A stretch of 64,000 nt of DNA from Kingella_B sp963529665 (GCA_963529665.1 CAUSAG010000004.1:1-64000), one strand, 5' to 3'. Positions 8,998 to 17,951 are shown, counted from the first letter of the stretch. Numbers and translations: made by a program. Notes: generated by a model not told the origin, from the letters alone.

Positions 8998-9410
8998 TAG
9001 ATGGGTTTCAGGCTGCCTTTTGGAGAATCTTTGCGGTAGCCTGAAAACGCATTAACCTATTTTCAGGCTGCCTTTGATGCTGCGGCAGCCTAAAACCATG
9101 CGAACTGCGTTTGCCAACAATTAGGCAGCCTGAAAAATGGGCGGTGGATGGCTGATGTTTTTTGGCGATGGGCAGCGCGGATTTTGATGCGCGTTTGGCG
9201 ACGAACCGTCGCCGTCCCATGTGTGGTTGGATTTGGCTAAGATTGCTGTGGTTGCGGTATGGGATGCAACTGTAAACATTGATGCAGTCTGAAACCATGT
9301 GAGCCGTGTTTGCCAACGCTTAGGCAGCCTGAAAAACGGATTGATACGTTTTCAGGCTGGCTTTGTGTTGTGCGGATAAGCTCGCGCGGATGCGGTAAAC
9401 AAGTCTCGCT
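8998..9410. repeat. DUS-rich spacer with a hairpin
   Basis: A 413-base spacer with many DUS or near-DUS copies in both orientations. A 7-bp hairpin, GGCGACG-AAC-CGTCGCC (9197-9213), followed by GTCCCAT, resembles the right end of the two-hairpin repeat described elsewhere in the window and may be a degenerate half copy. The short open frames here are DUS read-through and not genes. Confidence 0.5.
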
Positions 9411-10715
9411 TCAATTCAACCCATTCCAACCATGCTCATGCAGCACTTGTTGCCATTGGGCGCGGCGTTCTTGTTCGGCTGGGGTTTGGCTGCTGGGGTT
9501 GCTGGGCAAGAGTTGGATGATGATGTTGTGTTGGGCGGCTTGGGCGAGTTTGCTGATTTGGCGCACGATGCCGCGATCTGGGGTTTGCTTGGCGCGGATG
9601 CCAATCAGCAGTTGCACGGGCTGGGCGGTGAGTTCGGTAATCAGGTCGGCGAGCTGGGCGCGCTCAACGATGCTGCCTTTGTTTGTCCAGTCTTGCCCGA
9701 GGATGTGGCTGTACCAGTTGTCGGGGGCATCGGGGGCTTCTAGCAAAATTGCCCAATGCGCGCCTGTGTGGTTGAGCGGGATTTTGGTGGGGGCGATGAT
9801 GGGGCGGTCGGGTTGGTAGTCGCTGTCGTCGTCGATGATTTGCTGTTGCCATTTTTGGATGATATTTTGGTAATAGGGCAGGGCGAGATTGAGCGCAAGG
9901 GGGTGGCGGCGGCTTTGTTGCCAGCAAATCAGCCATGCGATAAGGCGTGGGGCGATGCCGTAGCACAGGATGCTGCTCAGCAGCAGGATGCCCCATGTGG
10001 CGGCGTGTTCGCTGTGGTAGTGGTTGCGGGCGGCGGCGATGATGTCGGGCGTGGGGGTGGTAAAGCCGAGTTGGGCGGGCAGCCAGGCGAGTGCGTGGAT
10101 GATTTGGGCGAAGTGTTGGTCGGAAAGCAGGGTGCTTTGCCAGTTGAATTGGTATTGGCGCACGGTGAGCAGCATCAGGCTGGCGCTGAACATTCCTGCT
10201 AGTCCGCATAGGGCGAGCTGGTGGCTGATGCGCCCGCGTGTCCAGCGAAATTGGGGCTGCAAGGCGGTTTGGCTGTCGTGTTCTATCAGGGCTTGGCTGA
10301 TGCGGTCTTTCAGGCTGCCGCTGGCGAGCCAGAAGGGGATGCTGGGGCTGTGCGGTTTTTGGGTAAGGCTAATCAGCCAGATAATCAGCATGATGGTGTT
10401 GCTGCCGAGTATGCCAACGAGTATCAGCATGAAATTCAGGCTGCTGTGTTGCATCAGCTGGTAAGTGCCCAATAGCCCGATGGCAAACCATGCGCCGCTG
10501 GCGATGCGTTGGGCAAGGCGCAGGCGGCGTTGGTGCTGGGCGAGACGCTGGGCGATGTTTTGATCTCGGTCTATCAGTTGGGCGCGGCGGTGGAGCTTCA
10601 CTTCGGGCGTGCCGTCGGCTTGGCGCAGGATTTCGGTGATGGATACGGGGTCGCTGGGGAAGATGTGGTTGCGTTGTTCCAGCAGGCGGATGAGTTCGGT
10701 GTGGTGATAGGGCAT
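9411..10715 (-). CDS. DUF2868-family membrane protein
   Basis: A 434-residue inner-membrane protein that I place in DUF2868. Several hydrophobic stretches (for example WFAIGLLGTYQLM, FMLILVGILGSNTIMLIIWL, LCGLAGMFSASLMLL, WGILLLSSILCYGIAPRLIAWL) are followed by a soluble C-terminal domain of about 110 residues. The family often pairs with a DUF3482 GTPase-like gene, but none is next to it here. ATG 10715 is one base after a variant DUS (AGGTAGCCTGAA), so its ribosome site probably comes from that repeat. The upstream in-frame extension is Pro/Lys-rich and looks untranslated. Function is unknown. Confidence 0.7.
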   Translation of the reverse strand: MPYHHTELIRLLEQRNHIFPSDPVSITEILRQADGTPEVKLHRRAQLIDRDQNIAQRLAQHQRRLRLAQRIASGAWFAIGLLGTYQLMQHSSLNFMLILVGILGSNTIMLIIWLISLTQKPHSPSIPFWLASGSLKDRISQALIEHDSQTALQPQFRWTRGRISHQLALCGLAGMFSASLMLLTVRQYQFNWQSTLLSDQHFAQIIHALAWLPAQLGFTTPTPDIIAAARNHYHSEHAATWGILLLSSILCYGIAPRLIAWLICWQQSRRHPLALNLALPYYQNIIQKWQQQIIDDDSDYQPDRPIIAPTKIPLNHTGAHWAILLEAPDAPDNWYSHILGQDWTNKGSIVERAQLADLITELTAQPVQLLIGIRAKQTPDRGIVRQISKLAQAAQHNIIIQLLPSNPSSQTPAEQERRAQWQQVLHEHGWNGLN

Positions 10716-10761
10716 TTTCAGGCTACCTGATGCGCGAGATTTTAAAACTGGGAACATTGGC

Positions 10762-11238
10762 TTAATGGCGCGCGGCTTTGGTTGATGATGCGCCCGTTGA
10801 GGTGAAAATGGCGCGCATTTCGGTGATGCTGAGGGCTTCAAGCATGGGGCGGGCGACTGAGTCGTTGCAAGAATTTCTCATGGCGCGTTGCAAAATGGCT
10901 TGGAGTCCAGCTGTGCCTTCGGGCGATTGTAGCTGTTTGATATTGATTTTGTTTGCAAGCTCGGGGCGGATGGTGAGTGTGTAATCCAATGCGCGGCTGC
11001 TGGGATAGCGGTGGCTTATTTTGATGCTGGCAAAAACTTCGGTTTGGTAATCGGCAAGTTTGGCATTGGTGTCTTGCACCAATAGGTCAAGCATTTTTAT
11101 TTTTTGCTGTGTCGTGGCGCTTTGGATAAAGCGGGTCATTTCGGCTGATTTGTCGCTTGGTTTGGCGGACGCTTGCGCGTAAACAGGATGGGCGAACAAA
11201 CTGGCGGCGAGGAATAGGGCGGGGATAAGACGTTTCAT
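10762..11238 (-). CDS. Secreted protein of unknown function
   Basis: 158 residues with a clear cleavable signal peptide (hydrophobic LIPALFLAASLFAHPVYA, cut after AYA or AQA). The mature part is mostly helical and polar, with one cysteine (NSCNDS). I recognise no family. It lies between DUF2868 and msrC on the same strand, with 46 and 82 bases between them, so a shared transcript is possible. A periplasmic location is inferred from the signal. Confidence 0.7.
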   Translation of the reverse strand: MKRLIPALFLAASLFAHPVYAQASAKPSDKSAEMTRFIQSATTQQKIKMLDLLVQDTNAKLADYQTEVFASIKISHRYPSSRALDYTLTIRPELANKINIKQLQSPEGTAGLQAILQRAMRNSCNDSVARPMLEALSITEMRAIFTSTGASSTKAARH

Positions 11239-11269
11239 GGCATGGCTTTCGGTGAATGATTGAAGGCGG

Positions 11270-11312
11270 TTTTAGCTTCGCAGAAGCTCGTAAACTCGCT
11301 TTCAGGCTGCCT
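11270..11312 (-). repeat. Extended DUS unit with TTTTAGCTTCGC
   Basis: Left to right: TTTTAGCTTCGC (11270-11281), AAGCTCGTAAACTC (11284-11297), then a DUS in reverse orientation (11301-11312). The 12-mer TTTTAGCTTCGC or its complement also occurs at 7507-7518, 20394-20405, 31723-31734 and 38177-38188. Confidence 0.75.
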
Positions 11313-11320
11313 TGGGCGGC

Positions 11321-11821
11321 TTAGGCAGCCTGAAAAAGATGTTGGCTTAACAGCGCGCAAAGCTGTTGCAGATAATGCGCGTCGGTTTCGTCAAACGTTG
11401 CCAGCTCGGTGTGGTCAATGTCTAGCACGCCGACCACTTCGCCCGCGCCGTTGTGCAGCGGCACGACGATTTCGGATTGCGATTGGCTGGAACAGGCGAT
11501 GTGGTCGGGATGCTGGTTCACATCGAGCACCAGCAGCGTTTGGTTTTGCGCCCATGCTTGCCCGCATACGCCGCGCCCTTTTTGAATGCGCGTGCAGGCA
11601 AGCGGGCCTTGAAACGGCGCGAGAACCAGCTCGCTGCGGCTGTCGTTCACCAAATAAAAGCCTACCCAAAACCAGTTGAATTGTTCTTTTAACACGGCGC
11701 ACACGTTGGCCAGCGTGGCGATGGGAAGGTCGGCATTGGCTGCAATCAGGGCTTGCAGCTGCGGGAGGAGTTGCTGGTATTGCTCGGCTTTGTTGGCAGC
11801 GGTGGTTTGGATGAGGTGCAT
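11321..11821 (-). CDS. msrC: Free methionine-(R)-sulfoxide reductase (GAF type)
   Basis: The fRMsr enzyme reduces free L-methionine-(R)-sulfoxide in the cytosol and helps repair oxidative damage. The 166-residue protein is a single GAF domain with the conserved cysteines Cys76 (ACTRI), Cys86 (GVCGQAW) and Cys110 (HIACSSQS). Cys110 corresponds to the catalytic position of the family and the others to resolving cysteines. WFWVGFYLV and VLDIDHTELATFDETD are also typical. A good AAAGGA site lies 7 bases before ATG 11821. The ending FQAA-stop is read from a reversed DUS. Confidence 0.93.
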   Translation of the reverse strand: MHLIQTTAANKAEQYQQLLPQLQALIAANADLPIATLANVCAVLKEQFNWFWVGFYLVNDSRSELVLAPFQGPLACTRIQKGRGVCGQAWAQNQTLLVLDVNQHPDHIACSSQSQSEIVVPLHNGAGEVVGVLDIDHTELATFDETDAHYLQQLCALLSQHLFQAA

Positions 11822-11919
11822 GGTGGGTTCCTTTGTGGAGAATGGGAGAAAAGGGGTTTGGTGGAGGCAGCCTGAAAACGCAAAATCTCGCTTTCAGGCT
11901 GCCTAAATGGCAAGGGCGA

Positions 11920-12825
11920 TTAGTGCGCACCTATATTTTTCAATGCTTCCAAGCCAGCGCGGGCGGCTGCTTTGGCTTCGGCATTGTCTGGCGTATCAGG
12001 CTGTGCCAACACTTTTTGCCACCATGCTTTGGCTTGCTGGTCATCTTGCGGCACGCCAAAGCCGTTGTAATACATCACGCCCAAATTGTATTGCGCCACA
12101 GCGTGTCCCTGATTGGCGGCTTTTTGATACCACTGCGCCGCTTGTTGCTCATCTTGCGCCACGCCTTGCCCTTGGCGATACCTATTGCCCAAAGCGTATT
12201 GCGATTTCACGTCGCCCAAATTAGCGGCTTGTTGAAACCATGCCATCGCTTGCTTATTGTCTTGCGGCACGCCCCGTCCCTCGTCATACATCATGCCTAA
12301 ATTGTATTGCGCCTGCGTATCCCCTTGATTGGCTGCTTTCAAATACCACGCCATCGCTTGTTTAGCATCCTGCGACACGCCTTGACCATTTTCATACATC
12401 GCCCCCAAATTGAATTGCGCCGCAGCAAATCCCTGATTGGCTGCCTTTTGATACCACGCAAAGGCTTGTTTGCTATCCTGTTTGACACCTTTTCCGTTTT
12501 CATACATCGCGCCCAAATTATATTGCGCCTGCGCATAGCCTTGGTTTGCCGCTTTTTGATACCACGCCACGGCTTGCTGATTATCTTGCGCCACGCCTAG
12601 ACCGTCTTCATAAAACCAGCCCAAAGTGTATTGCGATTCTGCATCGCCTTGTTGCGCAAGCTGCTGAAAGAGTTGAAAGGCTTGATTGTGATTGCCCGCT
12701 TGATAAGTGGCGATTGCTTGCTGAAATTGCGCATCGCGATTCGCCAATGCAGGCGTAGAAAAAATGGAAAACAGTACCGCCAAAGCAGCACTCAATTTTG
12801 TTTTGAAATGACGGAAAATAGACAT
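11920..12825 (-). CDS. Secreted Sel1-repeat protein
   Basis: 301 residues: a signal peptide (cut after TPALA, about residue 28), then six full Sel1-like (TPR-type) repeats with the pattern A-x-x-G-x-x-x-A-Q-Y-x-L-G-x-M-Y-x-x-G-x-G-V-x-Q-D, and a partial last repeat. Sel1 proteins are periplasmic or secreted interaction scaffolds; the partner is unknown. ATG 12825 follows AAAGAAAG and starts the signal; a longer in-frame start at 12861 would spoil it. The near-identical repeats could recombine to change repeat number. Confidence 0.85.
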   Translation of the reverse strand: MSIFRHFKTKLSAALAVLFSIFSTPALANRDAQFQQAIATYQAGNHNQAFQLFQQLAQQGDAESQYTLGWFYEDGLGVAQDNQQAVAWYQKAANQGYAQAQYNLGAMYENGKGVKQDSKQAFAWYQKAANQGFAAAQFNLGAMYENGQGVSQDAKQAMAWYLKAANQGDTQAQYNLGMMYDEGRGVPQDNKQAMAWFQQAANLGDVKSQYALGNRYRQGQGVAQDEQQAAQWYQKAANQGHAVAQYNLGVMYYNGFGVPQDDQQAKAWWQKVLAQPDTPDNAEAKAAARAGLEALKNIGAH

Positions 12826-12968
12826 TATTTTTCTTTCTTTGCTAACAAAATCAGGCGACACTAGCCGCCATTGGGTTCAAAAATACAGCGATTGCCAAGC
12901 ATGGCAAATTCTAACCATTTCTTTACACTTGCTTCAACTGCATCAAAATAGTTTGATTGATATTGCAA

Positions 12969-13006
12969 AGGCAGCCTGAAAAGCCAAATTGTTTTTCAGG
13001 CTGCCT
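12969..13006 (-). terminator. Inverted DUS pair after the siderophore receptor
   Basis: AGGCAGCCTGAAAA (12969-12982) and its complement (12993-13006) form a 14-bp stem with a 10-base loop, 31 bases past the receptor stop codon. Such DUS pairs are common neisserial terminators. Confidence 0.6.
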
Positions 13007-13036
13007 ATTTCTTTATTGCGATTTATCTCAACTCAA

Positions 13037-15247
13037 TTAAAACGACACTTTCAGGCTGCCATAAAACGCGCGGCCAGGTTCGTTATAGGTTTGTGCGCTG
13101 CTGTTGTTGGAGCTGCGATACAGTTTTTTGTTAAACAAATTGTTCACGCCCAAGCGCAGGTTTACATGGTTGTTGAAGCGATAGCCTGCGCTGATGCCCA
13201 CCAAACCATAAGGTTTCACCGTTTCGCCTGATAGGCCTGTGTTGCGTTCGGCGTTGTTCAAAATCACGCTGCGCGGTTTTTGCTTGCCGTAATAGGTGAT
13301 GTTTAACGCTGCGTCCAATTTCTCGGTGGGTTGCCAATTCAGGCTGCTGTTGATGGTGAATTTGGGCGTAACGGAAAGCGGGTTGCCTGTGTCTTTGTTG
13401 ATGGATTTGTGCATATAGGTGAAATTGGTTGTCCATTTGAGCGTGCGGTGCAGCGGCAGGGTTAAGTTGCCTTCCACGCCTTCCACCAAGGCTTTGCGGG
13501 CGTTTGTCCATTCATACATATAGTTGCCCAACTGGCTCAACATCACCGCGCGGTCGCCTGCCACAATCTTGTTGCGGTAATCGTTGTGGAAATACGCCAT
13601 AGACGCTTGCACTTTTTCGTTGGCAAATTCAAAGCCAATTTCTTTGTTCCAACTGGTTTCGGGTTTCAGGCTGTCGTTGCCTTTTAAATAGCAACGAATG
13701 CTGCTAGATGTGCCTGCCGCGCAGCCTTGACCGCGTGTGTACAAAATATAGTTGGGGTTGCTTTGGTAAAGATTGGGCGATTTATACGCGCGGGCGATGC
13801 CGCCTTTAATCGTCCAGCCGCCGCCGAGGACTTGCACAAAGTTCAGCGCGGGGCTCCAATTGCTGCCTGAAACGCTGTTGTGGTCAAAGCGCAAGGCGGG
13901 GATAAGCTGCGTTGTGCCGTTGTTTAGGCGATAGTGGTCTTCCACATACAGCGCCACGTTGCTTTGGCTGGTTTTGCTGCTGCGCCCTGTGCCGATGCCT
14001 GCAAAGCGGTCGGTGCGCCCTTGGTCGGAGAAGCCTTGCACCATAGAGCCTTTGTCGTTTAGGCGGTCGTGGTTGTATTCCGTGCCGATGGTGAGAACGT
14101 GGTCGCCGCCGAGTTTAAACGGAATGTTCACTTCGCCAAACAGGCGTTTGGTTTGCAGCGTGCTGTCGGTGAAGTTGCGGTTTTGGTATTGCCCTTCGGG
14201 GCCGCCCATCAAGCCTTCGGTTAAGTGATGGTTTTCGGTGCGGTCAAGCTGCGCTACGACTTTGCTGTCGCCCCAGCTCCAATAGCCTTCGTGCGTGAGT
14301 GCGTTGCTGATGCGAGTTAAACGCGCGGTTTCCGAGCCGTATAGCGATTGCGTGAAGGCGTTGGGGTTGTTGTTTTGGTTGTCGCCCGCGTAGATATTGC
14401 CTTGGCGGCTGTATGAGCTGTCTAGCGTGAGCGTTTGCTCGGGCGTGATGCGCCATGCCAAGCGCGCGGCGATGTCGCGGTTTTTCACGCCGTCGCGCCC
14501 TGCGCCCAAGCTGGTGCTGGTAACGGTGCGCCCGCCGCGCCGCGTGGTGGTAACAACGGGGGTATTGATGTCGGCGGCATCGGCATCGGTTTTATTCAGG
14601 CTGCCGTAGATGCGGATGCCGAGCTTGTCTTGGATAATCGGCCCGCTCACATTAAAGCCGATGCGGTTGGTTTCGCCCTCTTTGTGGTCTTGCGGTTGAT
14701 TGGTGTAGAAATCCAACGCGCCGTGCCATTCGGTGCTCACTTTTTTGGTAACGATATTGACCACGCCGCCTGCCGCGCCCGAGCCGTAACGCGCTGCCGC
14801 CGGCCCGCGCAACACGCTGACGGATTCGATGTCTTCCACGGGCACCCAGTTGCTGTCGCCGCGCGTGTTGCGCTCGCCGCGCCAGCTGTACCGCTCGGCG
14901 TTGCGCGAGGTTACGGGGCGGCCGTCAATCAAAATCAGCGTGTTTTCGGGCCCCATGCCGCGAATGTCGATTTGACGTTTGTTGCCGCGCTCGCCCGAGG
15001 CGGTGTTGCCCGTTAAATTGACCCCCGGCATGGTGCGCACGATGTCGGAGAGATCGTTTACCGCGGGGCGGTGTTCCAAATCTTGCGCGGTGATTTTGGA
15101 TACGCCCAGCGATTGTTGCAGCTGGCGTTCGGCGGTAACGTATACAGTGGGCAATGTGCCGCCGTCGTGCGGGGCGGTGTCGTCGGCGCGGGCAAATGCG
15201 CTGGCAAGGGCAAGCGGCAAGATGGCAAGGGTAAAACAAGTCTTCAT
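13037..15247 (-). CDS. FepA-like TonB-dependent catecholate siderophore receptor
   Basis: A 736-residue outer-membrane receptor: signal peptide (ending ARA), N-terminal plug (PTVYVTAERQLQQ, then DIRGMGPENTLILIDG and VLRGPAAARYGSGAAGG), and a 22-strand-type barrel ending in the aromatic residue of GSLKVSF. The motifs RNAERYSWRGERNTRGDSNWVP and NIVTKK match the FepA/PfeA/BfeA group, which import iron-enterobactin-type complexes; they do not match the neisserial FetA type. A Fur box and promoter precede it (15309-15357), and an IroE/Fes-like esterase lies 1.3 kb upstream, so uptake of a xenosiderophore followed by ester cleavage is the likely use. The exact ligand is inferred. Confidence 0.9.
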   Translation of the reverse strand: MKTCFTLAILPLALASAFARADDTAPHDGGTLPTVYVTAERQLQQSLGVSKITAQDLEHRPAVNDLSDIVRTMPGVNLTGNTASGERGNKRQIDIRGMGPENTLILIDGRPVTSRNAERYSWRGERNTRGDSNWVPVEDIESVSVLRGPAAARYGSGAAGGVVNIVTKKVSTEWHGALDFYTNQPQDHKEGETNRIGFNVSGPIIQDKLGIRIYGSLNKTDADAADINTPVVTTTRRGGRTVTSTSLGAGRDGVKNRDIAARLAWRITPEQTLTLDSSYSRQGNIYAGDNQNNNPNAFTQSLYGSETARLTRISNALTHEGYWSWGDSKVVAQLDRTENHHLTEGLMGGPEGQYQNRNFTDSTLQTKRLFGEVNIPFKLGGDHVLTIGTEYNHDRLNDKGSMVQGFSDQGRTDRFAGIGTGRSSKTSQSNVALYVEDHYRLNNGTTQLIPALRFDHNSVSGSNWSPALNFVQVLGGGWTIKGGIARAYKSPNLYQSNPNYILYTRGQGCAAGTSSSIRCYLKGNDSLKPETSWNKEIGFEFANEKVQASMAYFHNDYRNKIVAGDRAVMLSQLGNYMYEWTNARKALVEGVEGNLTLPLHRTLKWTTNFTYMHKSINKDTGNPLSVTPKFTINSSLNWQPTEKLDAALNITYYGKQKPRSVILNNAERNTGLSGETVKPYGLVGISAGYRFNNHVNLRLGVNNLFNKKLYRSSNNSSAQTYNEPGRAFYGSLKVSF

Positions 15248-15308
15248 TTGGCTATTTCCTTTTAGAGATGCGTGTTTACAAAAATGCGCTAAATGTTAAA
15301 AGGCGTGA

Positions 15309-15337
15309 ATCATAACGGTTTACGCCTATCCAGACAA
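15309..15337 (-). promoter_or_regulatory. Promoter of the FepA-like receptor
   Basis: On the minus strand TTGTCT (15332-15337), a 17-base spacer and TATGAT (15309-15314) form a good sigma70 promoter about 60 bases before the start codon. It directly adjoins the Fur box. Confidence 0.8.
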
Positions 15338-15338
15338 G

Positions 15339-15357
15339 GCTAATGATAAAAATTATT
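15339..15357 (-). promoter_or_regulatory. Fur box
   Basis: GCTAATGATAAAAATTATT matches 15 of 19 positions of the Fur consensus GATAATGATAATCATTATC. It abuts the -35 of the receptor promoter, so iron-loaded Fur (gene at 31864) should repress the receptor. Confidence 0.8.
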
Positions 15358-15399
15358 ATTTGTATGCGAAAGCGGTGGAGCGGGCGCAACGCGGACATA

Positions 15400-15446
15400 A
15401 AAAGGCAGCCTGAAAACGAGTTTTCTCCCTTTTCAGGCTGCCTTTT
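15400..15446 (-). terminator. Inverted DUS pair
   Basis: A 17-bp perfect stem (15400-15416 with 15430-15446) with a 13-base loop, 10 bases after the stop of the gene at 15457. It should insulate that gene from the receptor promoter. Confidence 0.65.
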
Positions 15447-15456
15447 GCGCGGGCGG

Positions 15457-15960
15457 TTACATAATCTGCCTGCTTTTGCGGATTGCGCCCGAAAGCTGCG
15501 GCTGCGGCACAAAAAGCTGTGGCGAAAATAAGGCTTCTTCTGCCAAGCCTTCGGGCGGCTGCTGGGCGGATAGCGTTGCGCGAAAATGCGCGATCAGGTC
15601 TTTGAGCATGGCTTCGTTTTCGGCGGCGGCAATATGATCAACCGTGTGTTCGGGCAGATACAGCAAATGCCCTTGCCCTTCGCAAAGGTAAACCGAATTG
15701 CGGGTTTGATACAGCCCCACGCCGAGCTTATCCAGCAGCAGCGAAGTGCGGACAACATCGCCGTTTGAAAAGCGGTGTTTGTAGTCAATTTCTACTACGC
15801 CATGCAGCAGCACGCCTGTTTTTTCGGCGTGTCCGTTGTCGTTACGGCGGTAGTACACCGCCATCAGCCATGTGCCCAGCCGGCAATCAACGGTAATATT
15901 TTTCAGGCTGCCGTTTGCAAAAATGGTGGCGGTGGGTGGGGGATCAGCTCTTAGCATCAT
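15457..15960 (-). CDS. Unrecognised cytosolic protein
   Basis: 167 residues, no signal or membrane segment. ATG 15960 is preceded by GGAG at good spacing; the longer frame upstream is a Lys/Pro-rich DUS read-through. The central part reads TWLMAVYYRRNDNGHAEKTG and LCEGQGHLLYLPEHTVDHI, suggesting a compact beta-rich domain, with a Pro/Gln-rich tail. One DUS is read as GSLK near residue 15. It is the last of four co-oriented genes (17902 down to 15457) behind the siderophore receptor. I do not recognise a family. Confidence 0.65.
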   Translation of the reverse strand: MMLRADPPPTATIFANGSLKNITVDCRLGTWLMAVYYRRNDNGHAEKTGVLLHGVVEIDYKHRFSNGDVVRTSLLLDKLGVGLYQTRNSVYLCEGQGHLLYLPEHTVDHIAAAENEAMLKDLIAHFRATLSAQQPPEGLAEEALFSPQLFVPQPQLSGAIRKSRQIM

Positions 15961-16018
15961 GTCTCCAATGTGTGTGGCAAAGGCTTTTTCAGGCTGCCTT
16001 GCTTTGGGTTTGGCAATT

Positions 16019-16483
16019 TTATTTGCTTGATGTTTTTCGGGATTTTTTCTTTTTGGCGATTTCGTATTCAAAGGCTTCCACGCCGTTCAAATCAATGGTT
16101 TCGCCACTGCTTAAAACCAGCAGGTTTTGCTGTTTGTCTATCTCTGCAAAGGCGAAACCCATGTTTTGCCATTTTTGCTTGATTGCTGCCGAGATGGTGT
16201 CTTTGCCCGCTTCCCCTTTAAACGATACGCCGCAAAATTTTCTGCCGTCTTGCAGCGTTAATTCACAATTTTCAGATAAGAAACAATAGATTCCGTCTAA
16301 TTCGTTTTTCTCTAAATGGAATAATTCCTGAAAACGTTCATCAAAATAAAATTTATCGCATTGGATATATAGAAAGCCGCGCGCTATCGGTTCGTCAGGA
16401 TGATTGCCAGGCAGGTCAATGGGATTGGCAATTTTGTCTTGGGACAATACGTCGTATGTGTTTTCTAATGTGTTGTTTATCAT
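16019..16483 (-). CDS. Unrecognised acidic protein
   Basis: 154 residues starting at ATG 16483; the longer open frame is a DUS read-through. It is rich in acidic and aromatic residues (FLYIQCDKFYFDERFQELFHLEK, abbreviated) and ends in a lysine-rich tail (AKKKKSRK). No signal peptide, membrane segment or family I know. It lies 58 bases upstream of the 15457 gene with a DUS between, and 106 bases after the esterase, probably in one unit. Confidence 0.65.
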   Translation of the reverse strand: MINNTLENTYDVLSQDKIANPIDLPGNHPDEPIARGFLYIQCDKFYFDERFQELFHLEKNELDGIYCFLSENCELTLQDGRKFCGVSFKGEAGKDTISAAIKQKWQNMGFAFAEIDKQQNLLVLSSGETIDLNGVEAFEYEIAKKKKSRKTSSK

Positions 16484-16589
16484 GGTATTTCCGTTTTGCG
16501 GCGCAGGCGCAGGGCATACGCGTTTTGTTGTTGGATAAAGGTTTGGCAGCCTGAAACCGCCCATATTGTTTTTCAGGCTGCCTTAACGT

Positions 16590-17486
16590 TTAGCGGTTGC
16601 CGTTTAGCCATTCTTGGAACGATTGCGTGAGCAAGCCGCCGTGCGTTTGCTCGGGATAATGGCGGTATTCGGCGTGTACTCCGCGCTGGCGCAGTTGCGC
16701 GGCAAGCTGCTCGGCGACATTGTGCGGCACTTGGCTGTGCGCGGCATTGGCTTTTTGCGGAATGCCCGCGCCGCTTTTTTGAATCAGCAAATGGCGGTTG
16801 GGCGCGGCTTGGGCGCGTTGCGCGTATTGCAGTATCAGCCCGTTGTGCCACCACAGCGAAGGGTCGGCGGCGATGTAATGGCTGAACAACTCGGGGCGCG
16901 TAAATAAAACATACAGCGTAAACAGCCCGCCATACGAGTGCCCCCACAAGGTTTGCTGCGTGGGATTAACAGGCGCGAGCTGGGCAACGCGCGGGCGGAT
17001 TTGCTGGGCAATCAAATCTAAAAACGCAGGCGCGCCGCCGTTTTGCCGTCCTGCGGTGAGCGGATCGGGCATCGGTTTGCCGTCCAGATTGGGCGGCGTG
17101 TAATCATAGGCGCGGCGCGTGGTGTCAAAGCGCAAATCGGTGGGATAACCAATCAGCACCAGCACAGGCGGTTGCTGGAAACGGCGCAGGGTTTCAGGCT
17201 GCAAAAATTCCAGCACGGCGTTGCCATCGAGCGCGTACAGCGCGGGATAACCTTCGGGCGGGGCTGGCGCGGTGGGCACGCCGATAAACACGCGTTGGAT
17301 TTGCTTGTCAGCGCGAACCAGATTGAGCGTGTGAAAAACATAGCCCGACTGCGGAGCAGTGAGAATGGCAGGATTGGCTGGGCGCGTTATATCGGCAGGC
17401 GGCGCAGCGCGGGCAGGTGCAGGCTGGACTTGGGCGGATTGGGGCTTGGCTGGCGGCATAGACATCTCGGCAATAAAAAAAGACAT
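16590..17486 (-). CDS. Alpha/beta hydrolase, IroE/Fes-like siderophore esterase
   Basis: 298 residues of the putative esterase (PF00756-type) family. Seen: YPALYALDGNAVLEFL, RAYDYTPP, the nucleophile motif GHSYGG (Ser184) followed by LFTLYVLFTRPELF, IAADPSLWW, and a C-terminal His (about 282) in QTHGG. This pattern is that of IroE/BesA/Fes-like trilactone esterases that open imported catecholate siderophores to release iron. The Pro/Ala-rich N-terminus has no clear signal. ATG 17486 begins two bases after the stop of the DUF2251 gene, so the two are coupled. A general carboxylesterase role is the alternative. Confidence 0.78.
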   Translation of the reverse strand: MSFFIAEMSMPPAKPQSAQVQPAPARAAPPADITRPANPAILTAPQSGYVFHTLNLVRADKQIQRVFIGVPTAPAPPEGYPALYALDGNAVLEFLQPETLRRFQQPPVLVLIGYPTDLRFDTTRRAYDYTPPNLDGKPMPDPLTAGRQNGGAPAFLDLIAQQIRPRVAQLAPVNPTQQTLWGHSYGGLFTLYVLFTRPELFSHYIAADPSLWWHNGLILQYAQRAQAAPNRHLLIQKSGAGIPQKANAAHSQVPHNVAEQLAAQLRQRGVHAEYRHYPEQTHGGLLTQSFQEWLNGNR

Positions 17487-17488
17487 GG

Positions 17489-17902
17489 CTATTCTTCTTT
17501 GTACCATTGGTTAATTTGCGCTTCGTTGAGCGTGGTGTGTTGCCAGCCGCTGTTTTCATCGGGCGCGGGGAAGCCGTTGTTGCGGCTTTGTCCCACTTTT
17601 TCGCCAAAATGAAACGCGGCGTGCGGATAATTGTTGATAAACAACACAGCAATATCGTGCTGATGGTGCCAACAGATTTGGATTTTGCCGAGCAGCTGGG
17701 CATCGGTTACGTTGTCCACATTGTAAATATGCAGCGCGGTAGCGATGGGCTGCTGCTCGTTGCGCGTATCCAGCGCGTAGAAATAGCCTGTTTGTCCGTC
17801 GTCTTCAAACACAACGGCAAAATGCGGCGTGAGTGGCGATTGGGCGTGGCTTTGGCAGGGTTGCCCAACGGCGAGATCGGTTTCGGTGGTGAGATAGAGC
17901 AT
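17489..17902 (-). CDS. DUF2251 domain protein
   Basis: 137 residues matching DUF2251 as I remember it: MLYLTTETD at the start, FAVVFEDDGQTGYFYALD near residue 28, and LHIYNVDNVTD about residue 58. The domain is small, soluble and beta-rich, with no known function. It is the first gene of the minus-strand run leading to the siderophore esterase, whose start is two bases after its stop. No toxin gene is next to it, so an immunity role is not supported here. Confidence 0.7.
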   Translation of the reverse strand: MLYLTTETDLAVGQPCQSHAQSPLTPHFAVVFEDDGQTGYFYALDTRNEQQPIATALHIYNVDNVTDAQLLGKIQICWHHQHDIAVLFINNYPHAAFHFGEKVGQSRNNGFPAPDENSGWQHTTLNEAQINQWYKEE

Positions 17903-17951
17903 GGGAATCAGAAGGGGAGAGTGGTTGAAAGGGTGGGTATTTTAGCGGAAA

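Noticed and set aside
9008..9316. 102-codon minus-strand frame in the spacer after the purine permease
   Set aside because: It is mostly DUS read-through (FSGCL, FRLP, RQPEN) with no start signal or family features.
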